Position numbers and translations under genes: made by a program. The notes under the pieces were generated by a model. That model saw only the letters and a program-made list of their open reading frames with translations. It searched no databases and had not been told where the DNA came from. A stretch of 64,000 nt of DNA, from the NCBI RefSeq assembly GCF_036884845.1, contig NZ_CP145732.1, positions 248,001-312,000 of the forward strand, in the 5' to 3' direction. The DNA is from Pseudomonas sp. MAG733B (GTDB lineage: Bacteria > Pseudomonadota > Gammaproteobacteria > Pseudomonadales > Pseudomonadaceae). Numbering within the stretch: the stretch's first letter is position 1; every line of letters starts with the position of its first letter. Shown one piece after another: positions 17,727 to 28,846 of this stretch.

Positions 17727-19025
17727 TCAAAGGGCTTTTTCAAAGATCTTCGAATTACGCTGATAGTTGTACAGCGACGCCCGCGCCGACGGCAGGCGAT
17801 CAACGCTGCTCGGCACGAAGCCACGCTCGCGAAACCAATGCGCCGTGCGGGTGGTGAGGACGAACAAGGTTTTCAGGCCCTGCGCCCGGGCACGGGTTTC
17901 GATACGCTCCAGCAACTCATCGCCACGACCTCCGTGGCGATACTCCGGGTTCACCGCCAGGCACGCCAGCTCCCCGGCATCCGAATCGGCAATCTGATAC
18001 AGCGCCGCACAGGCGATGATCATGCCTTCGCGCTCGACTACGCTGAACTGCTCGATTTCACGCTCCAGCACTTCGCGGGAACGCCGTACCAGAATGCCCT
18101 GCTCTTCCAGCGGGCTGATCAAATCCAGCAATCCACCGACGTCTTCGATGGCCGCTTCGCGCACCACTTCGAACTGCTCTTGCGCTACCAACGTACCGCC
18201 ACCGTCGCGGGTGAACAGTTCGGTCAGCAGTGCGCCGTCCTCGGCATAGCTGACGATATGGCTGCGCGCCACGCCGCCACGGCAAGCTTCGGCGGCGGCA
18301 TCCAGCAGTTCTGCCTGATAGTTGCTGCCCAGACGCTGCAAATGCGCCGGCACCTGTTGCGGGCGCAACTCGCGCACCAGACGTCCGTTTTCGTCGATCA
18401 AGCCCAGGTCGGCGCCGAACAGCAGCAGCTTGTCCGCGCCCAGGTCGATGGCCGCGCGGGTGGCGACGTCTTCGCAGGCGAGGTTGAAGATTTCACCGGT
18501 CGGCGAGTAGCCCAATGGCGATAGCAGCACGATGGAGCGCTCGTCCAGCAAACGATTGATGCCTTTGCGGTCGACCCGGCGCACTTCGCCGGTGTGGTGG
18601 TAATCGACGCCTTCGAGCACGCCGATCGGCCGCGCCGTCACCAGATTGCCGCTGGCCACCCGCAGGCGCGAGCCCTGCATCGGCGAGGACGCCATGTCCA
18701 TGGACAGACGCGCTTCAATGGCTATGCGCAACTGGCCGACCGCATCGATCACACACTCAAGCGTCGCGGCATCGGTGATGCGCATGCCGTGGTGGTAATG
18801 CGGGGTCAGGCCGCGCGCAGCGAGACGCGTTTCGATTTGCGGACGGGAGCCGTGAACCAGCACCAGCCGCACACCCAGGCTGTGCAACAGCACCAGGTCG
18901 TGGACGATATTGCCGAAGTTCGGATGTTCAACGCCGTCGCCGGGCAGCATGACGACAAAGGTGCAATCGCGGTGGGCGTTGATGTAAGGCGAAGCGTGAC
19001 GAAGCCAATTGACGTATTCGGGCAT
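17727..19025 (-). CDS. argA: N-acetylglutamate synthase
   Basis: The 432-residue enzyme makes N-acetylglutamate from acetyl-CoA and glutamate, the first step of arginine synthesis. It has an amino-acid-kinase-like domain (about 20-285; LVLVHGSRPQIE, SPLGYSPTGEIFNLACEDVA) and a C-terminal GNAT acetyltransferase domain (about 290-430; ACLAVNPEYRHGGRGDELLERIE is the acetyl-CoA loop). Length and two-domain form are those of the classical gammaproteobacterial ArgA, which is inhibited by arginine. ArgE is encoded just upstream on the same strand, separated by about 250 bases containing a REP element, so they are probably not one operon. Confidence 0.96.
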   Translation of the reverse strand: MPEYVNWLRHASPYINAHRDCTFVVMLPGDGVEHPNFGNIVHDLVLLHSLGVRLVLVHGSRPQIETRLAARGLTPHYHHGMRITDAATLECVIDAVGQLRIAIEARLSMDMASSPMQGSRLRVASGNLVTARPIGVLEGVDYHHTGEVRRVDRKGINRLLDERSIVLLSPLGYSPTGEIFNLACEDVATRAAIDLGADKLLLFGADLGLIDENGRLVRELRPQQVPAHLQRLGSNYQAELLDAAAEACRGGVARSHIVSYAEDGALLTELFTRDGGGTLVAQEQFEVVREAAIEDVGGLLDLISPLEEQGILVRRSREVLEREIEQFSVVEREGMIIACAALYQIADSDAGELACLAVNPEYRHGGRGDELLERIETRARAQGLKTLFVLTTRTAHWFRERGFVPSSVDRLPSARASLYNYQRNSKIFEKAL

Positions 19026-19190
19026 GAACCTGGGCCTGTAATAAATAGCAGCCGAAAAAAGGGCGAAACAGAAAACGCACAGCGGGCTGATGGTTATCGT
19101 CGGAACAGGCTTGGCGACACGCGCGCTCTCCTCATGAATACGGGTTTGGACACTGGCAATTTAAACGGCTAGTCCGGCAAAGCACAAATC

Positions 19191-19283
19191 CTGTAGGAGC
19201 CGAGCTTGCTCGCGATGAGGCCGTCACAGGCACCATCGATGTCGCCTGGCCTGCCGCCATCGCGAGCAAGCTCAACTCCTACA
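19191..19283. repeat. TGTAGGAGC-type REP pair overlapping the argE stop
   Basis: Inverted copies of a TGTAGGAG--GAGCTTGCTCGCGAT sequence flank a spacer of about 40 bases. The right copy reaches into the argE gene, and the TAG stop of argE (19281-19279) is the TAG within TTGTAGGAG. The rest of the 19026-19278 gap shows no gene. Confidence 0.85.
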
Positions 19284-20454
19284 AGGATTGCATTGCGGCC
19301 GGCGTCAGGCAGTAATGTTCAATCAACTGACGTAGTAGATGCACCGTAGGCTGCAAACGTGACATTTCAAGGTATTCCCCCGGCTGGTGGGCGCAGGCGA
19401 TATCGCCCGGGCCGAGCACCAGTGTCTCGCAGCCAAGTTGCTGAAGATAAGGCGCTTCGGTGCCGAACGCCACCGCTTCGGCGCTATGGCCGGTCAGCTT
19501 TTCAGCGATGCGCACCAGTTCCGAGTCTGCTGCCTGCTCGAACGGCGGTACTTCGGGGAACAGCGGTGCGTAGTCGATCTTGACCTGATGCCGCTCGGCA
19601 ACCGGCTTGAGTCTACCCAGGATCTCGGCACGCAGGGCTTTGGGGTCCATGCCCGGCAAAGGACGCAGATCAAACTCCAGCGAACACTGGCCGCAGATGC
19701 GGTTGGGGTTATCGCCGCCATGGATGCAGCCGAAATTCATCGTCGGCGTTGGCACACCGAACTGCATGTTGCGGAACTCACGTTGCCACAACAGGCGCAG
19801 GCCGCGCAGCTCGCCAATGGCGTCGTGCATGGCTTCGAGCGCGCTATGGCCCAGACGCGGGTCCGAGGAATGGCCGCTCTGCCCGAGGATGTCGATGCGC
19901 TCCATCATGATGCCTTTGTGCATGCGGATCGGCTTGAGCCCTGTCGGCTCGCCGATCACCGCCGCGCGTCCGAGCGGGCGACCCGCTGCGGCCAGTGCGC
20001 GGGCGCCGGACATTGAGCTTTCTTCATCACAAGTGGCAAGGATCAGCAGCGGTTGCTTGAACGGTTGGTCGAGCAGCGGTTTGACGGCTTCAATGGCCAG
20101 GGCGAAAAAACCCTTCATGTCGCAACTGCCCAACCCGACCCAACGACCATCGACTTCGGTCAGCTTCAAAGGATCGGTCTGCCACAGCGCACCATCGAAC
20201 GGCACCGTGTCACTGTGCCCGGCCAGCACCAGACCACCGGGGCCGGAACCGAAAGTAGCCAGCAAGTTGAATTTGCCGGGGCTGACCTGCTGGATGTCGC
20301 AGGCGAAACCCAGATCGCCGAGCCAGGCCGCCAGCAGGTCGATCACCGGACGATTGGATTGATCGAGGCTTGCCTGGGTACAGCTGACGGACGGTGCAGC
20401 GATCAGTGCAGCGAACTGATCTTTCATGGACGGCAAAGGCATCGCTGGCTCCAA
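19279..20454 (-). CDS. argE: Acetylornithine deacetylase
   Basis: The 391-residue M20-family metallohydrolase removes acetate from N-acetylornithine in arginine synthesis. Metal-site motifs are LAGHSDTVPFDG near 80, the SCDMKG Asp near 112, the catalytic TCDEESSM glutamates near 145, and the C-terminal ACAHQPGEYLEM histidine near 358. The start is uncertain by four codons, because an in-frame ATG at 20442 (MPLPSMKDQ) is equally likely. A REP element provides the stop codon. Some pseudomonads recycle acetyl groups with ArgJ and keep ArgE as a second route, so this could also serve N-acetylated peptides. Confidence 0.93.
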   Translation of the reverse strand: MEPAMPLPSMKDQFAALIAAPSVSCTQASLDQSNRPVIDLLAAWLGDLGFACDIQQVSPGKFNLLATFGSGPGGLVLAGHSDTVPFDGALWQTDPLKLTEVDGRWVGLGSCDMKGFFALAIEAVKPLLDQPFKQPLLILATCDEESSMSGARALAAAGRPLGRAAVIGEPTGLKPIRMHKGIMMERIDILGQSGHSSDPRLGHSALEAMHDAIGELRGLRLLWQREFRNMQFGVPTPTMNFGCIHGGDNPNRICGQCSLEFDLRPLPGMDPKALRAEILGRLKPVAERHQVKIDYAPLFPEVPPFEQAADSELVRIAEKLTGHSAEAVAFGTEAPYLQQLGCETLVLGPGDIACAHQPGEYLEMSRLQPTVHLLRQLIEHYCLTPAAMQSL

Positions 20455-20598
20455 CTCCCGAATTGAAGACCATCATAGAGCCATCCGGCGACAGGAATAA
20501 ACCGTCGCGCGGCGGAGCAAGGTTGAGTCCTGTACACTGCACGACCTTGGCAGCCACACATTCCCCCGGCTGCGCTCCCGATCCTGGATTTTCCGGCC

Positions 20599-21969
20599 AT
20601 GCAGAAAGAAACCGAAATCAAACTCCGCGTCAGCCGCGAAACCCTCGCCGCCCTGCGCGAGCACCCGTTACTGAAAAAACGCAACAAAAGTGGCTGGGAA
20701 CGCCGTGAGTTGATGAACCAGTACTTCGACACCCCAGAGCGCGACCTGGCCCAAGCCAAAGTCGCCCTGCGCCTGCGCAAGGATGGCGAAGAAGTGATTC
20801 AGACCCTCAAGACCCGTGGTCAGAGTGTCGCCGGTCTGTCCGTGCGCAATGAGTACGACTGGAACCTGCCCAAAGCCAAGCTCGACCTGAAAAAACTCGA
20901 CGGCGAATGCTGGCCCGAGGCACTGGCCGAGCTGGACAAGAAAACCCTGAAACCGATCTTCACCACCGATTTCGTCCGCGAGCGCGCCGAAATCGCCTGG
21001 GGCCGTGGCAAGACCAAAGTGGTCATCGAAGCCGCACTGGACCTGGGTCACGTCGTGGTCGGCAAGCAGAAAGAAGAAATCTGCGAGCTGGAACTGGAAT
21101 TGCGCGAAGGCGAGCCCGCCGCGTTGCTGGAACTGGCCGCGGAACTGGCCGAGAAACTGGCCCTGATGCCGTGTGACATCAGCAAGGCCGAACGCGGCTA
21201 TCGCCTGTATGACGCCAACAGCTACTCGTTGAGCCTGCCGGCGCCGCAACTCACCGCCGAAACCCCGCTGGACGACGCTTTCGCCGCACTATGCTGGCAT
21301 CTGCTCGGCAGCAGCCAGCGTCTCGCCGAGCAGTATCGTTTCAATGGTCACTGGCGCCTGCTGCTGGACTGGGTGGAAAACCTCGCCGAACTGCGTGCCC
21401 TGGTCAGCAGCCTCGGTCAAGCCGCACCGCGTCAGTCGACCCACGATTTGCGTGTCGCCCTCGACGCCTTGCTGGAAGACTGGCGCCCGCTGGTCCAGGC
21501 CGGTCTGGACGATGAGGACGTGCGCAAAGCCGCGCCGGAACAGTTCCTCGAAGAACTCGAAGACCCGCGTTGGGGCCTGTTCTCGCTGAACACGTCGCGC
21601 TGGTTGCTGGCCCGCACCTGGACCGCCGAGCGCAACACCCGTGGCAATCGCCAGGGCGCTGCGCAACTGGGCAGCTGGTTGCCACGCCTGCTGGGCGAAG
21701 AAGCCACTTCGTTGCAACTGCAGCGTTACCAGCAACAGCCGGAAGACCTCGCTGAGCAATTGCCGCGCATCGAACGCATTCAGGCGTGGCTGCACCATGC
21801 GCGCAACGTGCTGGAGATCCCGGAAATGGATCGCCTGTATGGCGAACTGAACAAACTGGCGCAACTGGCCAACGAGCCGACGATCACTGATGAATTGCTG
21901 GATGCGCGTAAGCAGCAGGCGATTGCGGTTTATCAGAATCGTGCCTGGAAGATGCTGTTGCGCATGTAA
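20599..21969 (+). CDS. CYTH-CHAD inorganic triphosphatase (YgiF-like)
   Basis: The 456-residue protein joins an N-terminal CYTH tunnel domain (about 1-205) to a C-terminal helical CHAD domain (about 215-455). The CYTH signature ExExK is visible as ETEIK at residues 4-8, with paired acidic and basic strands such as YFDTPERDLAQAKVALRLRKDG and CELELELREGEP. CYTH enzymes split triphosphate or thiamine triphosphate with Mg2+; CHAD domains bind polyphosphate through conserved histidines and lysines. The gene opposes argE and is probably monocistronic. E. coli YgiF is the closest described protein. Substrate is inferred. Confidence 0.87.
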   Translation: MQKETEIKLRVSRETLAALREHPLLKKRNKSGWERRELMNQYFDTPERDLAQAKVALRLRKDGEEVIQTLKTRGQSVAGLSVRNEYDWNLPKAKLDLKKLDGECWPEALAELDKKTLKPIFTTDFVRERAEIAWGRGKTKVVIEAALDLGHVVVGKQKEEICELELELREGEPAALLELAAELAEKLALMPCDISKAERGYRLYDANSYSLSLPAPQLTAETPLDDAFAALCWHLLGSSQRLAEQYRFNGHWRLLLDWVENLAELRALVSSLGQAAPRQSTHDLRVALDALLEDWRPLVQAGLDDEDVRKAAPEQFLEELEDPRWGLFSLNTSRWLLARTWTAERNTRGNRQGAAQLGSWLPRLLGEEATSLQLQRYQQQPEDLAEQLPRIERIQAWLHHARNVLEIPEMDRLYGELNKLAQLANEPTITDELLDARKQQAIAVYQNRAWKMLLRM

Positions 21970-21974
21970 GGACG

Positions 21975-22040
21975 CCTTCGCGAGCAAGCCCGCTCCCACA
22001 GTAGACCGGATTCCAATGTGGGAGCGGGCTTGCTCGCGAA
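21975..22040. repeat. TGTGGGAGCGGGC-type REP inverted pair
   Basis: Inverted copies of TGTGGGAGCGGGCTTGCTCGCGAA flank a spacer of about 16 bases between the convergent CYTH-CHAD and AsnC/Lrp genes. Confidence 0.87.
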
Positions 22041-22065
22041 TAGGCCAGCACATTCACCGCAAGCA

Positions 22066-22530
22066 TCAAACCGGCAAACTGGTAGTCGACTTGATCTCCG
22101 ACAACGCCACAATCGAATTCACCTCCTGAATCCCCGGCACCATCGACAGCTTCTCGAAAAAGAAGCGCTCATAAGCCTCGATGTCCGCCGCGACGATCCG
22201 CAGCATGAAATCCACGGCCCCCATCAGCACATAACACTCCAGCACTTCGGGAAAACCGCGAATCGCTTCGGTGAATTCGGTGAAGTTCGAACGTCCGTGG
22301 GCGTTGAGTTTTACCTGCGCGAAGATCTGCGTGTTCAGGCCGATTTTCTTGCGGTCGAGCAACGTCACCTGGCCGCGAATGATTCCCTCCTCTTTCATCC
22401 GCTGAATCCGCCGCCAGCATGGCGACTGTGAAAGCCCCACCTGTTCGGCGATCTGCGCACTGGAGAGCGAAGCGTCCTCTTGCAGCAACGCCAGGATCTT
22501 GCGGTCGTAGCTGTCCAACTCGCTTTGCAT
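22066..22530 (-). CDS. Lrp/AsnC-family transcriptional regulator
   Basis: The 154-residue protein has the N-terminal winged helix-turn-helix of Lrp proteins (about 5-60; LDSYDRKILALLQEDASLSSAQIAEQVGLS followed by CWRRIQRM) and a C-terminal RAM/ACT domain (about 70-145) for amino acid sensing and octamer assembly. It faces a small conserved gene across a 126-base shared promoter gap, which it may control along with itself. A similar pair is near gcvP in P. aeruginosa as I recall, so a role in amino acid use is likely. The effector cannot be named. Confidence 0.9.
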   Translation of the reverse strand: MQSELDSYDRKILALLQEDASLSSAQIAEQVGLSQSPCWRRIQRMKEEGIIRGQVTLLDRKKIGLNTQIFAQVKLNAHGRSNFTEFTEAIRGFPEVLECYVLMGAVDFMLRIVAADIEAYERFFFEKLSMVPGIQEVNSIVALSEIKSTTSLPV

Positions 22531-22656
22531 AAGAAAACCTTAAATTGATGATCTGACGAATTGATCGATTCGAAGAAGCCGCAATACGGACCATCATAGA
22601 TAAGAAATACCCCGTGCCGAATGTAAAAATTTCTCCAGTGATTTTGGAGAACGACC

Positions 22657-22995
22657 ATGCCGCACCTGGAAGCCGTCAACACCCCACCCGCCCGCGCCGA
22701 TGTCTGGCATGTCGGCAACGCCCATTGCTGCGTTCGCTACCAATTGTTGGCCGAAGCCGAACCGGATCTGCTGTGCCGTGCGCTCAATCTGTTCGCGTTG
22801 CAGTTTCTGACGCCGGAACAGGTGCAGGTGCAGCGCCAGGAAGACTTGCTGGCGATCGAGATTGTCATCGATGGTTTGAGCTGGCATCGCGCCCAGGTGA
22901 TCGCGGAAAAACTTCGTAACCTGATCAGCGTCTGCTCGGTCGATCTGCAAACCGCTGACGCTGCCTGGGCTGAGGCCGCTCAGGCGGCGGGCTGA
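22657..22995 (+). CDS. Conserved hypothetical protein divergent from an Lrp-type regulator
   Basis: The 112-residue protein has no signal peptide or membrane segment. It shows a compact alternating pattern (WHVGNAHCCVRYQLLAEAEPDLLCRALNLFA, then EDLLAIEIVIDGLSWHRAQVIAEKLRNLISV) that resembles a small ACT-like alpha/beta fold of about 75 residues. Two adjacent cysteines lie near residue 25 and others near 37 and 91. I do not recognise a function. Its pairing with an Lrp/AsnC gene across a shared promoter suggests a role in sensing or modulating amino acid signals. The start has a GGAG-type ribosome site. Confidence 0.7.
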   Translation: MPHLEAVNTPPARADVWHVGNAHCCVRYQLLAEAEPDLLCRALNLFALQFLTPEQVQVQRQEDLLAIEIVIDGLSWHRAQVIAEKLRNLISVCSVDLQTADAAWAEAAQAAG

Positions 22996-23086
22996 AAAAA
23001 CTCGATACGGCTTCGTCGGGTAGTGGCCCAACGGTCTGTGGCGCCACGACTATCCTTTGCGCACTTGTTGTTCAAAAGGAGCCCGC

Positions 23087-24871
23087 ATGTCCGTTCAATT
23101 CTCCATTCAGGACCGCTGGCTGGATCTCAATGATGTGCTGCGCGAGCTGGTTGCCCAAGGCTTTATCAGCCAGGATTCGGCCGAGCAGGCGCTCAATGCC
23201 CGCCGTCGCCACGCCGCTCATGGTCAGTTGCATCCACTGGAATTCATCGCCGGCCAGCAGCTGGACGACCTCAGCCGCCCCGGAAAACACCTCGACCTGG
23301 AAAACCTGACCCTGTGGCTGTCCCAACAGGCGGGCCAGCCTTACCTGCGTATCGACCCGTTGAAGATCAACGTCGCGGCCGTGACGCCGTTGATGTCCTA
23401 CGCCTTCGCCCAGCGCCACAAGATCCTCGCCGTCTCCATCGACCGCGACGCCGTGACCGTCGCCAGCGCCCAGCCCTACGTCACCGGTTGGGAAGCCGAC
23501 CTGACCCATGTGCTGAAGCTGCCGATCAAGCGCGTGGTGGCCAACCCGGTGGATATACAGCGCTTCAGCGTGGAATTCTTTCGTCTGGCCAAATCGGTCA
23601 CCGGCGCGAACAACGCCGATCAGCAGGTCAACACCCTGGGCAACTTCGAACAGTTGCTCAACCTCGGCGCCAGCGACCAGGAACCGGACGCCAACGACGC
23701 GCACATCGTCAACATCGTCGACTGGCTGTTCCAGTACGCCTTTCAGCAACGCGCCAGCGATATCCACATCGAGCCCCGGCGCGAGCAAGGCACAGTGCGT
23801 TTTCGCATCGACGGCGTGCTGCACAACGTCTACCAATTCCCGCCGCAAGTGACCATGGCCATCGTCAGTCGCCTGAAAAGCCTAGGGCGGATGAACGTCG
23901 CGGAGAAGCGCAAACCCCAGGACGGTCGGGTGAAAACCAAGACCCCGGACGGCGGCGAAGTCGAGTTGCGCCTATCGACCTTGCCGACAGCCTTCGGCGA
24001 AAAAATGGTCATGCGGATTTTCGACCCCGAGGTGCTGCTCAAGGACTTCGATCAGCTGGGCTTCTCCGCCGACGACCTGCGACGCTGGCAGGACATGACC
24101 CGCCAGCCCAACGGCATCATTCTGGTCACTGGGCCCACCGGCTCCGGCAAGACCACCACGCTCTACACCACACTGAAGAAACTGGCGACGCCGGAGGTCA
24201 ACCTCTGCACCATCGAAGATCCGATTGAAATGGTCGAACCGGCGTTCAACCAGATGCAGGTCCAGCACAACATCGACCTGACCTTCGCCGCCGGGGTACG
24301 CGCACTGATGCGGCAAGACCCGGACATCATCATGATCGGCGAGATCCGCGATCTGGAAACCGCCGAAATGGCGATTCAGGCCGCGCTCACCGGGCACCTG
24401 GTACTGTCGACGCTGCACACCAACGACGCACCCAGCGCCATCAGCCGTTTGCTGGAACTTGGCGTGCCGCATTACCTGATCAAGGCCACGGTACTCGGCG
24501 TCATGGCCCAGCGGTTGGTGCGTACCTTGTGCCCCCATTGCAAGGCGCCACAAACCTTGGGCGAAGAAGACTGGCAAACCCTGACCCGCCCCTGGCAAGC
24601 ACCGCTGCCGGGCAACGCCCAACGCGCCATCGGTTGCGTGGAATGCCGCGATACCGGCTATCACGGCCGCGCAGGGGTCTACGAAATCATGCAATTGACC
24701 GACGGCCTCAAAGCCCTGATCAACCCCGACACCGATTTGCTGGCAGTGCGGCGGCAGGCGTTCAAGGAGGGCATGCGCAGCTTGCGATTGTCCGGGGCGC
24801 AGAAGGTCGCGGCCGGTTTGACCACTATCGAGGAGGTGTTGCGCGTTACGCCGCAGAGCGAGCAGAAGTAG
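23087..24871 (+). CDS. Orphan GspE/PulE/PilB-type secretion ATPase
   Basis: The 594-residue protein has a GspE-II N-terminal domain (about 90-165), the central RASDIHIEP motif at 222-230, Walker A GPTGSGKTTT at 349-358, the Asp box and Walker B (DPDIIMIGEIRDLETAEMA, about 410-430), and the TLHTNDAPSA His box. A zinc-type pair CPHC and CVEC lies near 475-520. Such ATPases drive pilin or pseudopilin assembly. No gspF, pseudopilin or secretin gene is beside it, so it is an orphan here. The start at 23087 follows an AAGGAG site; the in-frame ATG 10 codons upstream lacks one. A homologue sits in the same position in P. aeruginosa (PA5210 from memory). Confidence 0.85.
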   Translation: MSVQFSIQDRWLDLNDVLRELVAQGFISQDSAEQALNARRRHAAHGQLHPLEFIAGQQLDDLSRPGKHLDLENLTLWLSQQAGQPYLRIDPLKINVAAVTPLMSYAFAQRHKILAVSIDRDAVTVASAQPYVTGWEADLTHVLKLPIKRVVANPVDIQRFSVEFFRLAKSVTGANNADQQVNTLGNFEQLLNLGASDQEPDANDAHIVNIVDWLFQYAFQQRASDIHIEPRREQGTVRFRIDGVLHNVYQFPPQVTMAIVSRLKSLGRMNVAEKRKPQDGRVKTKTPDGGEVELRLSTLPTAFGEKMVMRIFDPEVLLKDFDQLGFSADDLRRWQDMTRQPNGIILVTGPTGSGKTTTLYTTLKKLATPEVNLCTIEDPIEMVEPAFNQMQVQHNIDLTFAAGVRALMRQDPDIIMIGEIRDLETAEMAIQAALTGHLVLSTLHTNDAPSAISRLLELGVPHYLIKATVLGVMAQRLVRTLCPHCKAPQTLGEEDWQTLTRPWQAPLPGNAQRAIGCVECRDTGYHGRAGVYEIMQLTDGLKALINPDTDLLAVRRQAFKEGMRSLRLSGAQKVAAGLTTIEEVLRVTPQSEQK

Positions 24872-24947
24872 CTGTGCGGTGATGGAACTCGATTGGGGAA
24901 ATGGCGATCCAACGCCGTAGTTAAAACCCCCAGTGGAGTCACCCATC

Positions 24948-25265
24948 ATGCGTTTCAAACTTGCTGTCGCTACCATCGCCTTGTTGTCCCTGCCTGTCGG
25001 TTCGGCGATGGCTGACAGCTTTTGGCGTAACGTCATCTCGTCCGGTGCAACCACCGGTTCGACCTACCTGACCTTCAAGGATCACAAGCTGATCGTCGCC
25101 GCCCAGGACGATGCCGGCAGTTTCGTCGCCAGTGACGGCGGCATCCGCGGCCCGTATCTGGAAGCCGCGATGCAGCAAGTCCGCGCCGACAACCCGGGCC
25201 TGCAGGCTACGGACATGGAACTGGCGAACGCGATTCTGGCGAAGAATGCCGTGGCTGCCGAGTAA
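24948..25265 (+). CDS. Small exported DUF2388 protein
   Basis: The 105-residue protein has a signal peptide of about 22-24 residues (RFKLAVATIALLSLPVGSAMA before DSFWRN) and a DUF2388-type mature part of about 80 residues: SSGATTGSTYLTFKDHKLIVAAQDDAG, then a SFVASDGGIRGPYLEAAM stretch and ELANAILA. It would be periplasmic. The ATG at 24948 is used; a GTG five codons upstream is possible. DUF2388 has no firm function and occurs in several copies in Pseudomonas genomes. A terminator follows at once, so it is a single-gene unit. Confidence 0.78.
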   Translation: MRFKLAVATIALLSLPVGSAMADSFWRNVISSGATTGSTYLTFKDHKLIVAAQDDAGSFVASDGGIRGPYLEAAMQQVRADNPGLQATDMELANAILAKNAVAAE

Positions 25266-25280
25266 TCGATGCCGAAATGA

Positions 25281-25311
25281 AAATGCCGCTCATATGAGCG
25301 GCATTTTTTTT
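25281..25311 (+). terminator. Terminator after the DUF2388 gene
   Basis: The stem AATGCCGCTCAT/ATGAGCGGCATT with almost no loop ends in a run of eight T, 16 bases after the stop codon. Confidence 0.9.
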
Positions 25312-25325
25312 GCCCAACCTCCTTC

Positions 25326-25393
25326 TGTAGGAGCAAGGCTTGCCCGCGATGGCGATCTCAAGGGCGCTATCGCGGGCAAGCCTTGCTCCTACA
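25326..25393. repeat. TGTAGGAGC-type REP inverted pair
   Basis: Inverted copies of TGTAGGAGCAAGGCTTGCCC plus GCGAT flank a spacer of about 16 bases between the convergent DUF2388 gene and gcvP. Confidence 0.87.
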
Positions 25394-25406
25394 AGAACGA
25401 GTACTG

Positions 25407-28280
<2,874 letters not shown>

Positions 28281-28368
28281 GACGGGCTCTCTCTTGACTG
28301 GCGCTCAACGTCGATGCAACACGGTCAAACCAGCATAGCAGCCGATGCCAACCGGAACCGGCGGGCAC

Positions 28369-28396
28369 AAAAAAGCCCCGACGGGTCGGGGCTTTG
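28369..28396 (-). terminator. Terminator-like stem between gcvH and gcvP
   Basis: The stem AGCCCCGAC/GTCGGGGCT is followed on the minus strand by six T, 17 bases after the gcvH stop. It should end or attenuate the gcvTH transcript before gcvP. Confidence 0.8.
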
Positions 28397-28412
28397 GGGT
28401 GACGCTAATGGC

Positions 28413-28796
28413 TTATTCGCCGATGGCAGCCTTGTAACCGGCGGCATCGAGCAGCTTGTCCAGCTCAGCCTTGTCGCTTGGCTTGAGCTTGAAGATCCAC
28501 GCGCCATAAGGGTCGGAGTTCAGCAGTTCCGGCGAGGCGCTCAGGTCTTCGTTGATCGCGATCACTTCACCGCTGATCGGAGCATAGATATCGGAAGCGG
28601 CTTTAACAGATTCCACCACACCGGATTGATCGCCGGCAGCGAAGGTTTTTCCAACTTCGGTCAGTTCGACAAACACCACATCACCCAGCGCTTCCTGCGC
28701 GTGATCGCTGATGCCCACGGTGACGGTGCCATCGGCTTCCAGACGTGCCCATTCGTGACTTTCGGCAAAACGCAGTTCGGCAGGGATATCGCTCAT
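28413..28796 (-). CDS. gcvH: Glycine cleavage system H protein
   Basis: The 127-residue lipoyl carrier shuttles the aminomethyl group between GcvP, GcvT and Lpd. The lipoylated lysine lies in [15 protein letters not shown] at about K65, inside the lipoyl hairpin fold. The start is placed at the ATG at 28796 ([17 protein letters not shown]), because the H-protein fold begins here and an AGGA-type site precedes it; the open frame upstream belongs to the gcvT-gcvH spacer. The gene follows gcvT by 50 bases. Confidence 0.96.
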   Translation of the reverse strand: MSDIPAELRFAESHEWARLEADGTVTVGISDHAQEALGDVVFVELTEVGKTFAAGDQSGVVESVKAASDIYAPISGEVIAINEDLSASPELLNSDPYGAWIFKLKPSDKAELDKLLDAAGYKAAIGE

Positions 28797-28846
28797 GTTC
28801 TGTGTCCTCAGGAAAATTGTCAGCGGTCCAAGCCCGCCGGAAAAGA

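Noticed and set aside
19191..19283. REP repeats as a CRISPR array
   Set aside because: The elements are inverted pairs with one spacer each, are scattered across the window and have no cas genes.
22594..23031. A 145-codon minus-strand frame over the small ACT-like gene
   Set aside because: It is the complement of the 112-residue gene at 22657, which has a ribosome site and a more protein-like composition.
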